Shown: one piece after another, positions 10,931 to 22,426 of the stretch
Layout of the letters: each line of letters starts with the position of its first letter
How positions within the stretch are numbered: the stretch's first letter is position 1
The notes under the pieces: model-generated
The model's input: the letters and a program-made list of their open reading frames with translations, nothing else
Told to the model about the DNA's origin: nothing
The model's database searches: none
DNA from: Cepaea nemoralis
Taxonomy: Eukaryota; Mollusca; Gastropoda; Stylommatophora; Helicidae
Assembly: GCA_014155875.1 (NCBI GenBank)
Contig: JACEFZ010005141.1
Span: 866,001-930,000, forward strand
Length of the DNA: 64,000 bases
Reading direction: 5' to 3'
Translations under genes and position numbers: made by a program

Positions 10931-13140
10931 GTGAGTCAATAAGTAAGTCACAAAGTTCTGTGGGATGGCAGGTAAATGTTGTTGGAGTTTTCTATAGGTG
11001 CCATTAGGTGACAGCAACATGGAACTTTATATTCCTGTTCGTCAGATGGTACTAGGTGTCTCATCCACATGCGCAGCACATAAACAAAATAGCGACTGTA
11101 CTTATGCAGTGTACAACCAAAGTTGTGCATTTTTTTATCGGCAAAAGGACCAATTTCAAGAAGATAGGTGACAATATGAATTCTGAATCGTACTGTGCTT
11201 CGACGATCAAAAAACAGAGCTCCAGGGCCAGATGGCATAAGATACGATGACATCAATAGGTGTACCGACAATGAGTTAGAGAAACTAACTTGCCAACACT
11301 CCAACACCAACGGTAAATCAGTGTTCAGAGACTGTGGAAAGAAAGCAGGCAATGAATTACCTGGGGATACATTTTCATCGAAGCCTTGCTTATAATGAGC
11401 ACATAGACCAGGTTATAACAAAGGCCAAGCGAGGTTTGGCTGCGATACGGGTGATGGCGGCAGCAAACTGTGAGCAACGCCATCTATGTCTTCTATCCGA
11501 GGGGCTGGTCATGTCTGTTTTTGAGTATGCGATGACGATTCTGACTCTCAGCCGCAAGCAGATAGAAAGGATAGAAAGAATAAAGAACAAAGCCATGCGC
11601 ATTATTCTTGGATATACAAGAGATACCGCATGCAGGACGATGCGCTACCTTCTTGATTTTCCAACCATTGAAGACAGAATACAAATTTGCAGAGCACTTG
11701 CCTACCTCAGAGTTAACGCAAACACACAACATCCCTGCATAGTGAAATTAGGAAGGTGAAGGGCAGCAGGTTAAAAAGTGGAAGGTCGTGGATGGGTCAA
11801 GCCGAAGACATTCTTCAACAGGTAAGTGCACTTGAGGACTTAGAACCTGGCGAGGAGTGGATACAAGTGCCAACAGATTTCTGTACGTTCTTTTCTGTTT
11901 GCATCCAACTAGACAGAAAATGCAGACAAGAAAATTCGGCTGCAGTGGAGGCAGAAGTACAAGCGTTGATTTTCGAGAATTCGTTAGATGGTGATGCTGT
12001 CATCTACACAGATGGGTCGGTCGTCCGACATGTGAGAAGCTCATGGGCCTTTACGGCTCAGGCCGGAGGGAGAATTGTGAAGGAGGACTCTGGTGCTTTT
12101 ATTGAGACCACAAGTAGCATGACTATGGAAGTCATGGCAGTAAGTAAAGCAGTAACATGGCTCGAGACACAGACATTAACTAGGGCATGTTTCCTTAGCG
12201 ACTCAATGAGCATGCTCAAGAGGATAGAGATGGGGTGGATCCGAAGAGAGTGGTTGCTGTCTCTGGAGCGGTCTCGGCTGGCAAAGATTAGTTTCATCTT
12301 CGTGCCAGGGAATGCGGGAGTACAAGGAAATGAGCGGGCTGACAAGCTCGCAGGTAAGGCTACTCTAGAGGGCGGACGCGCCATGAAACAGGCTGACATT
12401 CTGAATGCTCTACAAGAAGTAAGACTTTTGCGAGAACCAAGTGATGACTGTGAATTTACAACCATGGTCAGACTGCAAGAACAGCAAATTAAAAGAGGTG
12501 TGGCCAAACAAGAACACTACGCAGGAAGCCAAAGAAGATTGATAAACCAACACAGAATTGGTGTCGTTAGCCGCTACACGTTGCAGGATTTGCTGAGAAG
12601 ATCTGAGCACTTATGGACTGAATGGTTTGATATACAATGAGGGTGATCTGTCGACTAACTAACTAACTAACTGTGAAGTTCTATCGATGCTTCATAATGC
12701 AATTCGAAGAAAATGTCCAGGACTGCTGACTAGAAGAGTGTTGCTTCCTCATGACAATGCCAGGCCACATACGGCTCGATTAACTCATGAGAAAATTAAC
12801 CAACTAAGGTGGGAAGTTCTGGAACATCCACCTTACAGTCCCGACTTAGCCCCTAGCGATTTCCACCTTTTTGGTCTACTGAAAACCCACCTTGGCGGGA
12901 GAGATTTCACGAATGACGCCGAAGTTGAATGTGAAGTGAAAACGTGGTTTAGAAAACAGAGCATGCAGTTCTATGCGGCCGATTTGGGAGGACTGATAAA
13001 ATGATGGGATAAGTGCATAAATGTTGGTGGAAATTATGTTGAGCAATAAAGGGACATTGTATGTATAAAAATAAACTGGTTTCAAGTTATCATATTTAGT
13101 TATTTTTCTGCAGCCATTTGTGACTTACTTATTGACTTCC
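10931..13140. mobile_element. Mariner relic M1, carrying a nested family C element
   Basis: The ends are the inverted repeat GAGTCAATAAGTAAGTCACA (from 10934) and its complement ending at 13137. The left part (10934-11198) and right part (12672-13140) make up an internally deleted mariner. The right part encodes the transposase C-terminus: LLPHDNARPHTARLTHEK, HPPYSPDLAPSDFHLFGL (the DD34D end) and KTWFRKQSMQFYAADLGG. It splits a family B retrotransposon. Confidence 0.85.
11199..12671 (+). mobile_element. Family C (RNase H-bearing, I-like) retrotransposon, internally deleted
   Basis: It starts with RSKNRAPGPDGIRYDDIN, the entry of an I/jockey-type RT, then jumps to MNYLGIHFHRSLAYNEHID, the thumb. 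The catalytic palm is deleted near 11330. The C-terminal ORF (11756-12640) has an RNase H domain: AVIYTDGSVVRH, TMEVMAVSKAV, FLSDSMSMLKR and GNERADKLAG supply the D-E-D-D residues. It ends in CTAA/TAAC repeats (12653-12672). Flanking ACTGTG in the mariner is duplicated on both sides, a short target duplication. Confidence 0.8.
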
Positions 13141-13660
13141 TTTCATAATTTAGCAAGATGAAAAAACATACTGACCAATAAAAAGATGTCAACTGAAATG
13201 AGAAAAAGAGTGCTGATGTGCTACATAGAACCTGTACTTTTGTATGGATGTGAAGCTTGGACAATGCACAGTGAAGCTGAAAAACATCTGATGGCTGTGG
13301 AAATGTGGTTTCTGAGGAGAATGCAAAGAATACCATGGACAGACAGAAAAACCAATAACCAAGTGCTACAAGAAACAAATGAAAATCATAAATTGATTAG
13401 AGAAATTAGACGTAGACAGTCAACATTTTTGGACATGTTATGAGAAGAAATAAATTGGAGAACTTGGTGACAACTGGCAAGATCGAGGGGAGGAGAACAA
13501 GGGGAAGACAGAGAAGTAAATACCTGGATGGCTTGACCATGTGGCGTGGTCAAGACAGGAACACTGAGCTGATCCACGACTCTGGTGATCGAGTGAAATG
13601 GCGAGTCATGACCTGCCTATGCTTACCGGCATGGCACATGATGCATGGATAAGATTAGTT
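13140..13660 (+). pseudogene. Family B retrotransposon, 3' half of interrupted copy
   Basis: It continues the frame broken at 10930: KKMSTEMRKRVLMCYIEPVL, YGCEAWTMHSEAEKHLMAVE, RRQSTFLDML (frameshift) and RRNKLENLVTTGKIEGRRTR. It ends near the family's usual 3' end, AWHMMHG. The two halves align with 25100-25640. Confidence 0.8.
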
Positions 13661-14449
13661 ACTATATGTTTCTTAATTTAAATAATTAATATCTACACTA
13701 AAAAATCAAGAATAAGAAAACGTGCTTTACATGGGTTACCTGGAATCTTTCATTTGCAGAACTCATTAAGTCCTCAGCTGGTGTGAAGTCAACATTCTCA
13801 AGTTTGGCTTTTGTTGTGCAGATTTTTTGGAACACTTTGTTTTTGCTTTCAAGGATGGATTTTTGATATGTTGTTTCTTTAAAGAAGGCCTGTTCATAAG
13901 TACAGGTATGAGGGGTGAAAAAAAAACTGCTTCAAGATTATAAAGAAACTTTTTAATTTATTATTTTTCATAAGTTTATCATATTTATTTATTATCCAAG
14001 GATGTGCAGCCACCACGCAATACATGTTTTGTATCTTGGCATATTTGCACACAGAATATCCTGATTGCAAAACCAAGGCTAGAAATAAACCTCACAGGGA
14101 AACATATCTGTGTTCTAAGGTGGTAGGATAGCAGGCCATCATTCCAACACAAATGCCTGCCTGTCTGCTATTCTTTCTTTCTGTCTTTCTTTCTTTCTTT
14201 ATTTATTTATTTATTTCTATCCATTAGTTATTCAGGTGATTTGTCTATCGTCAATTAGTCAGACTGTCAATTAGCCTGTCTCTCTGCCTATCTACTAATA
14301 AGGGAATGGGGGAGGGGTGGTGGTGGTGGTGGGGGGGGGGGGGGGGGGGGGTGGTGTCTTCCAGGGCAATAGTTAGTGGTTCAACATTTGTCACTAAACA
14401 AAGGAGGTGTTTATTTTTATTTGCTCTTTAGCCAAATGTTTAATCTGGA
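13661..14449. other. Intron with simple repeats; poly-G run at 14331-14351
   Basis: No gene or transposon was recognised. It contains a TTTC/TTTA tract (14172-14213), a GGT tract and 21 consecutive Gs. Confidence 0.6.
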
Positions 14450-14690
14450 CATAAAAAAGCATTCCCATAGCAGATACAGCCACTGAGGTGTCAAGTTTTA
14501 GGCCTTCACATATTCAGGCCACACCATAATGACATCCTCCTTTCTAGAAAATTTTGCGACAATTCTGAGAATTATCTGGCACACATTTTATGTGACTGGA
14601 TCAACCCAGAGCAATATTGGTTGGAAAAGAATACTGCAACCAGTAGGGATTTAGCCCTAACCACTGTCATGGTAAGTAAGCGTTTGTTAG
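14450..14690 (-). repeat. SINE group S3, diverged copy
   Basis: On the minus strand the 3' half contains GAAAGGAGGATGTCATTATGG and GAATATGTGAAGGCC-like blocks also present at 27590-27845. It is more diverged than that copy and I could not place its B box. Confidence 0.5.
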
Positions 14691-14699
14691 GATACTATT

Positions 14700-15319
14700 A
14701 ATTGAATCTACCCTTCTCTTTCTTTGTCTTCCTCCAGCTATATAGCCAGAGCTTCTTTGAATGTAGGCACAACATAGGAGCTGACTACTGTGTTTCGTAT
14801 CCACAAGATGTACAAACCATTTTATTTGTTGTATCTATAAATTCAATACAGGGTGGTCTTAAGTTGCTCCATATAGCAATAAGTTAAATGTGTCAATAAA
14901 CACCAGAACAGGATAATTACTTGAAATGTTCAGATAATGTATATTTTCAATCATATTCCAAAGTACATACAACAAGAAACAGTGTTATTCAAATCCCTGG
15001 CTATGGAAATGAGATAAATGTTTATTTCACACTAACATTTATGTTTCATTGTAATTTTAAAACAATTAGTACACTGTTTTACAATCTGAGCAAATTTATA
15101 AGGAACAGTATTTTCTTTTCTTTACAATTCCCCTAAAGAATGTAAAGGAAAATCAATGATGGATGTCAAATAAAGTGCTGAAAATTTCACAAAATGCCTA
15201 AAGCGCAGTGGTGGGAGAGGTGACAATTTCTCTTACTAACGCGCCTTCTTTTTCTTTCCTTCTTAATTTCTCTTCAAAGGTTCAAAGTCAGTCAAGTCCT
15301 TTTTCTCCCTAATGTATTA
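14700..15319. other. Intron, nothing recognised
   Basis: AT-rich sequence with no coding similarity or repeat seen. Confidence 0.5.
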
Positions 15320-17183
15320 GTGTAATACATGAATTCAGTTGAGTCAAGAACCGACATCACAACACTTAGGACATTCCCATACGTGCTTCGTTCTCATATG
15401 CAACAGCTACAATGTCTGCCTTAACATGCACTAATACTCCACCAAGTGGTGCAGACTCAGGCAATCTGTCCACCTACTCATTTCCCAGCATACCAGCATA
15501 TCCTGGGGAAAAAATCCAACCAATTTTTGATTGTTGAATTGAAGCTTGCCACTCTGCTTGAAGCTTGCCACTCTGCTTGAAGCTTGCCACTCTGCCTGAA
15601 ACATGCCTGTTTTCACTTTCTTATCATATTTTATGAATCTGTTACAATTCATGCATGTGCTGTTTTTCCTCCAGCTAGCGAATACCACAGAGACTGCATC
15701 CACCTTCATTCTCAGACTAGATGTTGAGGTATATACCAGGCTCTCCTGCACAAAACACTTCACCACAAACCCCCAGGCACTTCTTATACCATCTTAGTAC
15801 AGGGCCATCCATGTAGATATTATTGACGTTCATTTGAAACCCGTTCCAAAGGCTTTATTACAAAAGCATGAAAGAAACATTAACAGGTGTGGTAGAATTA
15901 AACAAAGCATTCATTTTGAATGAATTATGCACCATGGGTTGTTCAGAAGAAGTCGCCATAGGCATTCAGGCAAGCATCCCATTGCTTAGGTAGGCGGCGA
16001 ATGTCGTCTGCAAAAAAGGATTGTGATTGCTCACTGAACCAAGTGTTTACCGCATTCATTACGTCTGCATCTGTGTGAAATTGTTGCCCCTTCAGAGGTT
16101 TTTTTAGAGGTCCGATCAAATGAAAATCACATGGTGACAAATCAGGACTATAGGCTGGATGTTGCAGAATTTCCCACTTCTTCCTTGCTAATGCTTCCTT
16201 CACAATCTTTGCGACAGGCAGATGAACATTATCGTGCAACAAAATCACACCGCGAGAAAGCATGCTGGGTCGTTTATTCTTGATGGCTTTTTGCAGCTTG
16301 TCTAGTGTTTGCAAGTAGTGGGTAGAGTTGATGTTGACACCGGGTTCTTTAAAGTCAGCCAACAACAGCCCTTCAGGGTCCAAAAATGTGCTCAGCATAA
16401 CGTTACCAGCGGAAACCTGTAACTTTAATTTTTTGGCTTTTAGTGATCCAGCATGCTTCCATTGCATGCTCTCTCTTTTGCTGCTTGGCTCAAAGTGGTT
16501 ACACCTTGATTCATCGCTTGCCACTATGCAGAAGAGAAATGTATCACCCTCCACTCTGTAACGCAGCAAGTGGTTCAAACACCACCCCATGCGTTCTTCT
16601 TTTTGGTGGTCGGTCAACATCCGTGGTACCCACTGTGAACACACTTTCCGATATTTTAGTTTCTTACGAATGACCTTTTGAATTGTCCCAATTGACACAT
16701 CAAATTCTTTCACTAGCGAACGTATGCTTCAACAATGGTTCATCTGTACTGCTGTATCATTTCTGGCGATGGTTTTTTTCTGTTGCAACAATATGCGCTT
16801 GACCCGGCCGTCAAAGATCTGTCGTAAACTGACGTCCTTTCTGAAACATTCATGCCCAGTTTGTCACTGTTGTCTTCGACACACATTTGTTACCGTACGC
16901 TGTCTGCATTCTTTGATGAATGTCTACTGGTCGACATCCTTCAAATGAAAGAAACTGAATCACTGCTCTTTGAGCTTCTTTAGACGGATTTTGGATCAAC
17001 CCGGCCATTTTCTCAACGGTCAGAAACAAAGCCTATGCATCATGGGACGATAAACATGTGCTCTTTTATTCTTTGGTCAGTACTTATCACATGACTATGA
17101 CATGATCATGTACCCAATTACGTGTGGTGTGGCATGAACATGCATTCCCAATTCAATATTATTATGACCCTGTGTAATACATG
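15320..17183 (-). mobile_element. Family C element with 12-bp target duplication, split by a mariner
   Basis: GTGTAATACATG occurs at 15320-15331 and 17172-17183, bracketing a minus-strand family C fragment. The 3' end (GAACCGACATCACAACACTT, following a TTGAG tail) lies at about 15340 and the fragment runs through a broken RNase H to IYMDG at 15822. It resumes at about 17160 for some 12 bp. A mariner separates the parts. A 19-bp unit repeated three times (15541-15599) breaks the reading frame. Confidence 0.75.
15823..17159 (-). mobile_element. Mariner transposon with near-complete transposase C-terminal two thirds
   Basis: The ORF at 15943-16713 encodes 256 aa: a helix-turn-helix remnant (FDVSIGTIQKVIRKKL), VPRMLTDHQKEERM, then the DD34D catalytic residues in ASDESRCNHFEP, GVILLHDNVHLPVA and HPAYSPDLSPCDFHLIG. 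A mariner transposase is normally about 345 aa. The N-terminal part lies in other frames toward 17030. It belongs to a different subfamily from M1-M3. It is inserted at a TA within the family C element about 20 bp from that element's 5' end. Confidence 0.85.
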
Positions 17184-17425
17184 GCCACAAATGAATGTGT
17201 AAAATTATAATCATGACAAAATGAAACAAAAAGCCTGCTAATATTTTCAGATTTACTGTCACAAACATTTGAAAATAGTGGCTCTAAACACTAACCTCTT
17301 TATTTTAATGGGTTTACTGACAACATGTACTTTAGGTTTTAAATATGCCAGCTGGCCATAAGAAAGAAACAGTTTAACCAGTATAAAATCTGACATTTAA
17401 CTGTTTGTTAGAACATCTGCCTTAC

Positions 17426-17617
17426 CTTATGCTTCTCCAGTTCTGCATATGTGTCTTCAGGTGTGCCTCCTAATTTGTGAGAACTTAACACCTTCTCTCC
17501 TTCAATTAGCCAGTGTTGAAGGTCTAAAATCCCAGTTTCCAGGGACTCAACATTAGGCATGATAGCCTTCAAGTATCTAATTCTCTCTGGGATTTCTTGT
17601 CTAAGTTTCAAAATAGC
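17426..17617 (-). CDS. SYNE1: Nesprin exon: spectrin-like rod ending KHK
   Basis: It has 64 codons, phase 0. It starts AILKLRQEIPERIRYLKAIM, has DLQHWLIEGEKVL as helix A of a repeat, and ends YAELEKHK. The acceptor is TTTTCTTACAG and the donor is AAG|GTAAGG. The KHK ending at the donor is shared with the next exon. Confidence 0.85.
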
Positions 17618-18348
17618 CTGTAAGAAAAGTGTAAGATTATTGCAATTATCCACATCAGTGTAATATGCAGCAACAACTGCTACACAAAGACATGCAGTGA
17701 TATGGATAGAACTGCAGAACTTACACTTCCTCTCTCCAATATCTTCATCTTTCAGTTGTATATGGGCTTACACAGCTTCACAAGCTGGGCAGATATATGG
17801 GAGAGGCACAACTGACAGCATTACAAGTAATCTGGAGAGAGTCAAAGACTATAGAAGACAAACCTGACATAAATGTCAGTCAAAATCATGGACCACAGGC
17901 CTCATGAAACAATGCACCATAATTCATTTTATGATGAGAAAGCTACACATAAAATTAAGTAACATATCAAATCATAGCCAAATATTATCTTATTTAAAAT
18001 TGGCAAAAAGAGAAGACATACCAAAAATATCTTGCAGAAGAAATGCAGAATTTCAATAAGAATAATGACATGTGCACATATGCAAACATCAGTATTGAGC
18101 AAATATACAAACTAAACTCAATGGAAAATATTGATAAACAATGAGAACATGGACTTCTGAAGACTGAACAAAGGACCAGTGTGTCAGTAGATGAATGCAA
18201 GTAAATATTATGCCACTGTATCTCCTATATTTGTTATTCACCGTCTTCATGTGCCATGCTGATAAGCGTGGGTGGATCATGGTTCGCCATCTTGAATTAT
18301 CACCAGTGTCATGGATTAGGTCTGTGTGTTATCTTGATTGTTACTGTT

Positions 18349-18425
18349 ACTGTTGTTTGTCCATCAAGAATGATGATGACCATTCATTTCATCCAGTCTT
18401 GATTACGCCATATGGCTAAAACATC
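18349..18425 (-). mobile_element. Family A 3' terminus, solo fragment
   Basis: GTTGTTTGTCCATCAAGAAT and the following 30 bp match the 3' end of the intact family A copy (38420-38469). This is a severely 5'-truncated insertion. Confidence 0.8.
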
Positions 18426-18560
18426 AGAATATTTATCTCTCTGTATCCCCTTGCTCTTTTCCCATCAATCTTGCCAGCTGTCACAAAGTTTTCCAGTTTA
18501 TTTCTCTTCATAATATGCCAAAAATTTTGACAGTCTATACCTAAGTTTTCGATCTATTAC
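18426..18560 (-). pseudogene. Family B 3' fragment
   Basis: On the minus strand it encodes HIMKRNKLENFVTAGKIDGK and a broken RARG motif, the C-terminal tail of family B. It abuts the family A fragment. Confidence 0.6.
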
Positions 18561-18599
18561 ATCTAACACGTATTTTGCAGCAACTTAATTCAGTAATCT

Positions 18600-18892
18600 A
18601 ACCAATGAAATGTGCAGGGCAAATAAATCTCTCACATGTATACAAAATTCAAGATTGGTGACTCAGCCATGTGCACATGTGGTTTGGCGTCGCAGACAGC
18701 AGAGCACATACTCCAGGATTGCCCAAACTACAACATATCCAGGCGAACCTTCTGGCCTAGAGAGACAACAGTGGAAGATAAACTCTATGGACCGCTGAAT
18801 GAACTAAAAAATACTGTTAGATTCATACAAGAGACAACATTGCAGTTATAAACATATTTTAGGCGAACGAAAGAAGAAGAAGAAGAAATCTC
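18600..18892 (+). mobile_element. Non-LTR retrotransposon 3' fragment with GAA tail
   Basis: It encodes MYTKFKIGDSAMCTCGLASQ, then TAEHILQDCPNYNISRRTFW and LYGPLNELKNTVRFIQETTL. The C-x-C...H...C pattern is the C-terminal zinc knuckle found after RT or RNase H in many jockey/I-type elements. The GAA tail (18868-18889) stops about 20 bp short of the nesprin donor at 18911-18913. Confidence 0.75.
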
Positions 18893-18913
18893 TCAAAACT
18901 AATTTTCACATAC

Positions 18914-19045
18914 CTCCTTTTGTGTGTTGAGTGCTTCTAACATTGCAGTGACAGCCTCCTCTGAGCTATCTTTAACCAGGGACTGTGCCGTTCTTGTTGT
19001 AGTTTTGAAAGTATTTTCTACTTCCTGGATTTGATTACTGCATTG
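18914..19045 (-). CDS. SYNE1: Nesprin exon: spectrin-like rod
   Basis: This exon has 44 codons, phase 0. It reads QCSNQIQEVENTFKTTTRTA, then QSLVKDSSEEAVTAMLEALN and ends TQKE, an amphipathic helical segment. The acceptor is CATTTTCAG and the donor is GAG|GTATGT. A retrotransposon 3' fragment with a GAA-repeat tail ends about 20 bp beyond the donor. Confidence 0.8.
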
Positions 19046-19649
19046 CTGAAAATGAAAACAAAGTGTATTTATCTTATAATCTGTCAAATGTGGTTGCTTT
19101 TAGAGTTGACCTTTAACAAACTATAATGACTAAACAAAAAAGCATAAATGATTTTCAATAAGTGAAAGGCAATACACACCCTAAAAGTATTTCAAAATAC
19201 ATTAAAAATGAATCTCACATGTGTAGCTTTCATTAAAATGTTCACACTACCTCTTTTTCTTTCACAGCTAATTGATTACATTAGAGCATGTCCAATGCTT
19301 TATATTTACAACATGTAGTTTAAATGTCAGGAAACTGAATCAAAGTGAAGTGCCATGGAAGAAAGCTCCCAACTGCAACTTCCTAGCAGTAATTAGTTAG
19401 TTAGTCGCAGTTCCAACTTCACAGCAACAGGTCGTCCACATTATGCTCCGTTCCTGTGCCAGTGAATATCACATAAAATGCTCCTCACTACCCCATGTGA
19501 AAAGTGGAACAGACAGAAGTTTTGACAAGCCAACAGCCCACGCAGGTACACTGCATAATGCCGCTGCCAGAATGCCAACACAAAAGTCCTCCACTACAAA
19601 TACAGTTCATCGTCGAAGGAAACGGCAGTCACTAGAACAATTTCATTGC

Positions 19650-19790
19650 CCTGGGTTTTATCCCATATGGCTTGGCCTCTTTCTGCAGGGCAGCCCGCTG
19701 AAAGAGCCACATAAGGCGTGAACTCTGTAGCTCCAGTGATGACCCCCAGGAGTCTCCTGGGAAAAATGCACGCGTGAATCAAAAAGGCAA
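19650..19790 (-). repeat. SINE group S2, partial copy
   Basis: It shares AGCCATATGGGATAAAA and the CCAGGAGACTCCTGGG-type block with 6505-6725. The tRNA-like head is missing. Confidence 0.65.
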
Positions 19791-19997
19791 TCCAGTCAAC
19801 TCTGCGACAGGCCAGCTGCCATAATTCCGAACATGCAGTTCACGCTACAAACAACCGTGGGACAGATGTATCCAAATTATCTTCCCAAAAATGAGTTCAT
19901 GAGAATGTTAAAAATTTGGATTTTGGAGTGATATGTTCAGAAAGTTCATTTCTTCACACTACTTGTGAATATAAATCACTGGAGTCCATTAAACAAG

Positions 19998-20032
<35 letters not shown>
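19998..20032 (+). repeat. Poly-C run, 35 bp
   Basis: Uninterrupted C homopolymer. In the nesprin transcript it would be a G run. Confidence 0.95.
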
Positions 20033-20244
20033 TAGAATTGCCACGTGACAGAAACAACTGCCTTTCCAACTGCTGTAAGACAACGTCCTATCCACAACAC
20101 TGAAATGGTTATCTGGTCATGTAGTTTGCCATTTAACGTGGCATTTTTAAGACAACAGAAAGCTGTCAACATTTAATAGTAAACAACTACCAAATTGTGC
20201 ATACAATATGCACACAACACAAACAGTCCTGTAGTGTCACTTAC

Positions 20245-20562
20245 ATCGAGTTCTAACAGATATGCCTTCAGGTCAGCATGGATACATTTGACGACATGTT
20301 CAAGAACATCTATGGTGTTACTCAGCCAGTTATCTACACTGAGGACACCTTTCTCATATTCTGTCCGCGCTTTACCAATAACTTCATTCTGGAGGTAGGA
20401 CTGGAAATCATCCACGAGATTTGTGAAACGCTTGTTCAGAAGCAGCAGGGTTTGTTTGATTTGAACTGCAGTTGTTTCTTTTGAAATATCAATAAGAAAA
20501 TTTCCTGATTTATTGACAATCTGAAACTTCTCTTCATACTGCGCCAGATCCTGAAAGAATTC
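20245..20562 (-). CDS. SYNE1: Nesprin exon: long spectrin-like rod exon
   Basis: This is the longest exon, 106 codons, phase 0. It starts EFFQDLAQYEEKFQIVNKSG, continues NFLIDISKETTAVQIKQTLL and DDFQSYLQNEVIGKARTEYE, and ends with the new helix VDNWLSNTIDVLE to AYLLELD. It therefore covers roughly one spectrin repeat plus the next helix A. The acceptor is CTTCTGTAG and the donor is GAT|GTAAGT. The whole exon is open, although no ATG occurs in frame in its first half. Confidence 0.85.
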
Positions 20563-21099
20563 CTACAGAAGAAAAAGAGATATGCATACAAGTCAGAATA
20601 CAAAATAAGTTTTTTGGCTCATTTCATATGAATTAAAATATAATTATAAGCTGACTCTCAAGCTGCTAAACACATTTCCTAAGATAATATTATAGTTAGT
20701 TTACAGTTTTCAGAAATCTTACATCATAGTACTCAAAGCTGATCAGTCTATATATGTTGGCAGGCCTTTGACATATATGCCTCATTCTCACAATCAATCT
20801 CAGCTTCAGTCCTACATTTAGTTCCAAATCTAATCTCATTGTCTCACATATTTGCATCCTTCCAGAAGCCTTCCATCATTGTTATTTCTAACCCACTGCA
20901 GGGTTTATATGGTCAAAGTATTTCAGATTCCAAGACATGATTTTATACTTATGAACAAATTTTCTTCGATGTTCAGATCTTGTAAAATTATAATATTCTT
21001 TTTTCTTTGTCCACACTATTCTAACAAGCCTCAGAGATAAGTGACACACACTTTATTTCATTCTGCTTATTATGCCTTTCTATAAAATAAAAAAAGATT

Positions 21100-21300
21100 T
21101 TAATCTTTACTGCCTTTTGACAAACAGGATTAATTCTTCAAATCCCTTATCACTATTTGTGAGGAGGACCATCTCATTTGCATATCTGAGTTCTGGAATT
21201 AGATTTCCACCATTTATGAATGGATCAAAATAATCACTGATATCATCATTTTTGAAATTCTTCATTACGTTTGCTGCACAGATATTGAACAAGTATGAAA
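21100..21300 (-). pseudogene. Reverse transcriptase palm fragment
   Basis: On the minus strand it encodes MFNICAANVMKNFKNDD, then LIPELRYANEMVLLTNSDKG and FEELILFVKRQ. This is the region around the RT catalytic box, but YADD has become YANE, so it is inactive. The family could not be assigned. Confidence 0.6.
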
Positions 21301-21484
21301 AGAGAATAAATATAGCACTAATGTCCTACAATAATAAAAATCTGTTGCATATTATTTGTTATGACAGCAACAACAAACAACTTTCATCCACTTTAAACAC
21401 CTTCTTAACAATGTATTCACTCAGAAACTCAATGGCAATTTCAAACCAAGAAAATGAAAACAAAGGATAAACTCTGATGTATAC

Positions 21485-21690
21485 CTCTTTTGCTTCCAAA
21501 CTTTGCGTCATGACCTGTTCTCCCTCTGTCAACCACACAGTCAGCAGATCCACACAAGCACTGTATCTTTTCCAAGTTGCAAGTGCTTCCTCCAGCATGG
21601 ACCGAACACTGTTAATTTCTGCAGACACTTGTTTCCATCTGCCACCAGTTTCATCCAGAAAACCATCAATCTGAGAGATCTCTGATTTAT
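21485..21690 (-). CDS. SYNE1: Nesprin exon: spectrin-like rod
   Basis: It has two bases completing a codon followed by 68 codons, ending in phase 0. It reads KSEISQIDGFLDETGGRWKQ, then a helix with SMLEEALATWKRYSACVDLL and TVWLTEGEQVM, ending SLEAKE. Two acceptors are possible: TCTTCTCAG at 21691-21692 and TCTCTCAG at 21671-21672. Only the first restores phase with the preceding exon and it also has the better pyrimidine tract, so I chose it. The donor is GAG|GTATAC. Confidence 0.8.
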
Positions 21691-21699
21691 CTGAGAAGA

Positions 21700-22426
21700 T
21701 TATCAAAGACACCTAATGCCTTTGTAACTTATGTACAGCCATATCACAGACAACAATACAGATAGCTGACTTTTCTTTTCCTATCCGTTCACACAAAACG
21801 TTTTTATTAAATAAAACAAAATCCAACGTCATTCATAATCTACTAAAAACTTGTTTTTCTTTTCCTTCCTTTTTATTTTAAATATTCTAAACAAATCAAA
21901 CCACATTTGAAACCACCTACTTGGTCAATGATCATGGTTCCTCGGAAAACAAGAACATTTAAAAACAGAATGTTCTCAAAAGGATATATCATTAAAATTA
22001 CATGACTTTGCAAAGTATAATGCACACATACTACTGTATGAATCTTTGAATACAATATGCAAAAAGGTTTCTGTAGGCTCAAAAACAATGTATATATCCA
22101 CAGTTAAGTGATCAGCAATTAGTAGCTTAGTCTGTACAGAAAACTATCACAGAATCAACAAATGCATCTGTTGTTTGAATATTTGTTAAAAGGAAGCCAT
22201 GTTCCATATTAGTTATAAGACGTGTCATGTTTTTCAATGATTTTCTTCCTCTCTAAGCCACTGGAAGTGGCTTGTCATATAGTAAGGATCTATGAGAATA
22301 GTAATAATACTGTTGATAACTTACATTGAACAATCTCAATGTTAAATTGTGAAGGTACTGAAAAGATTTTGAATACAATTTTAATTCATGCCTAGTTGCA
22401 AATAACTGGTGGGTAATAGGTCAGCA
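21700..22426. other. Intron, nothing recognised
   Basis: AT-rich intron. No gene or repeat identified. Confidence 0.5.

Noticed and set aside
12687..13004. An active mariner transposase
   Set aside because: Only the last third is present. The N-terminus and the first catalytic aspartate are missing from this copy.
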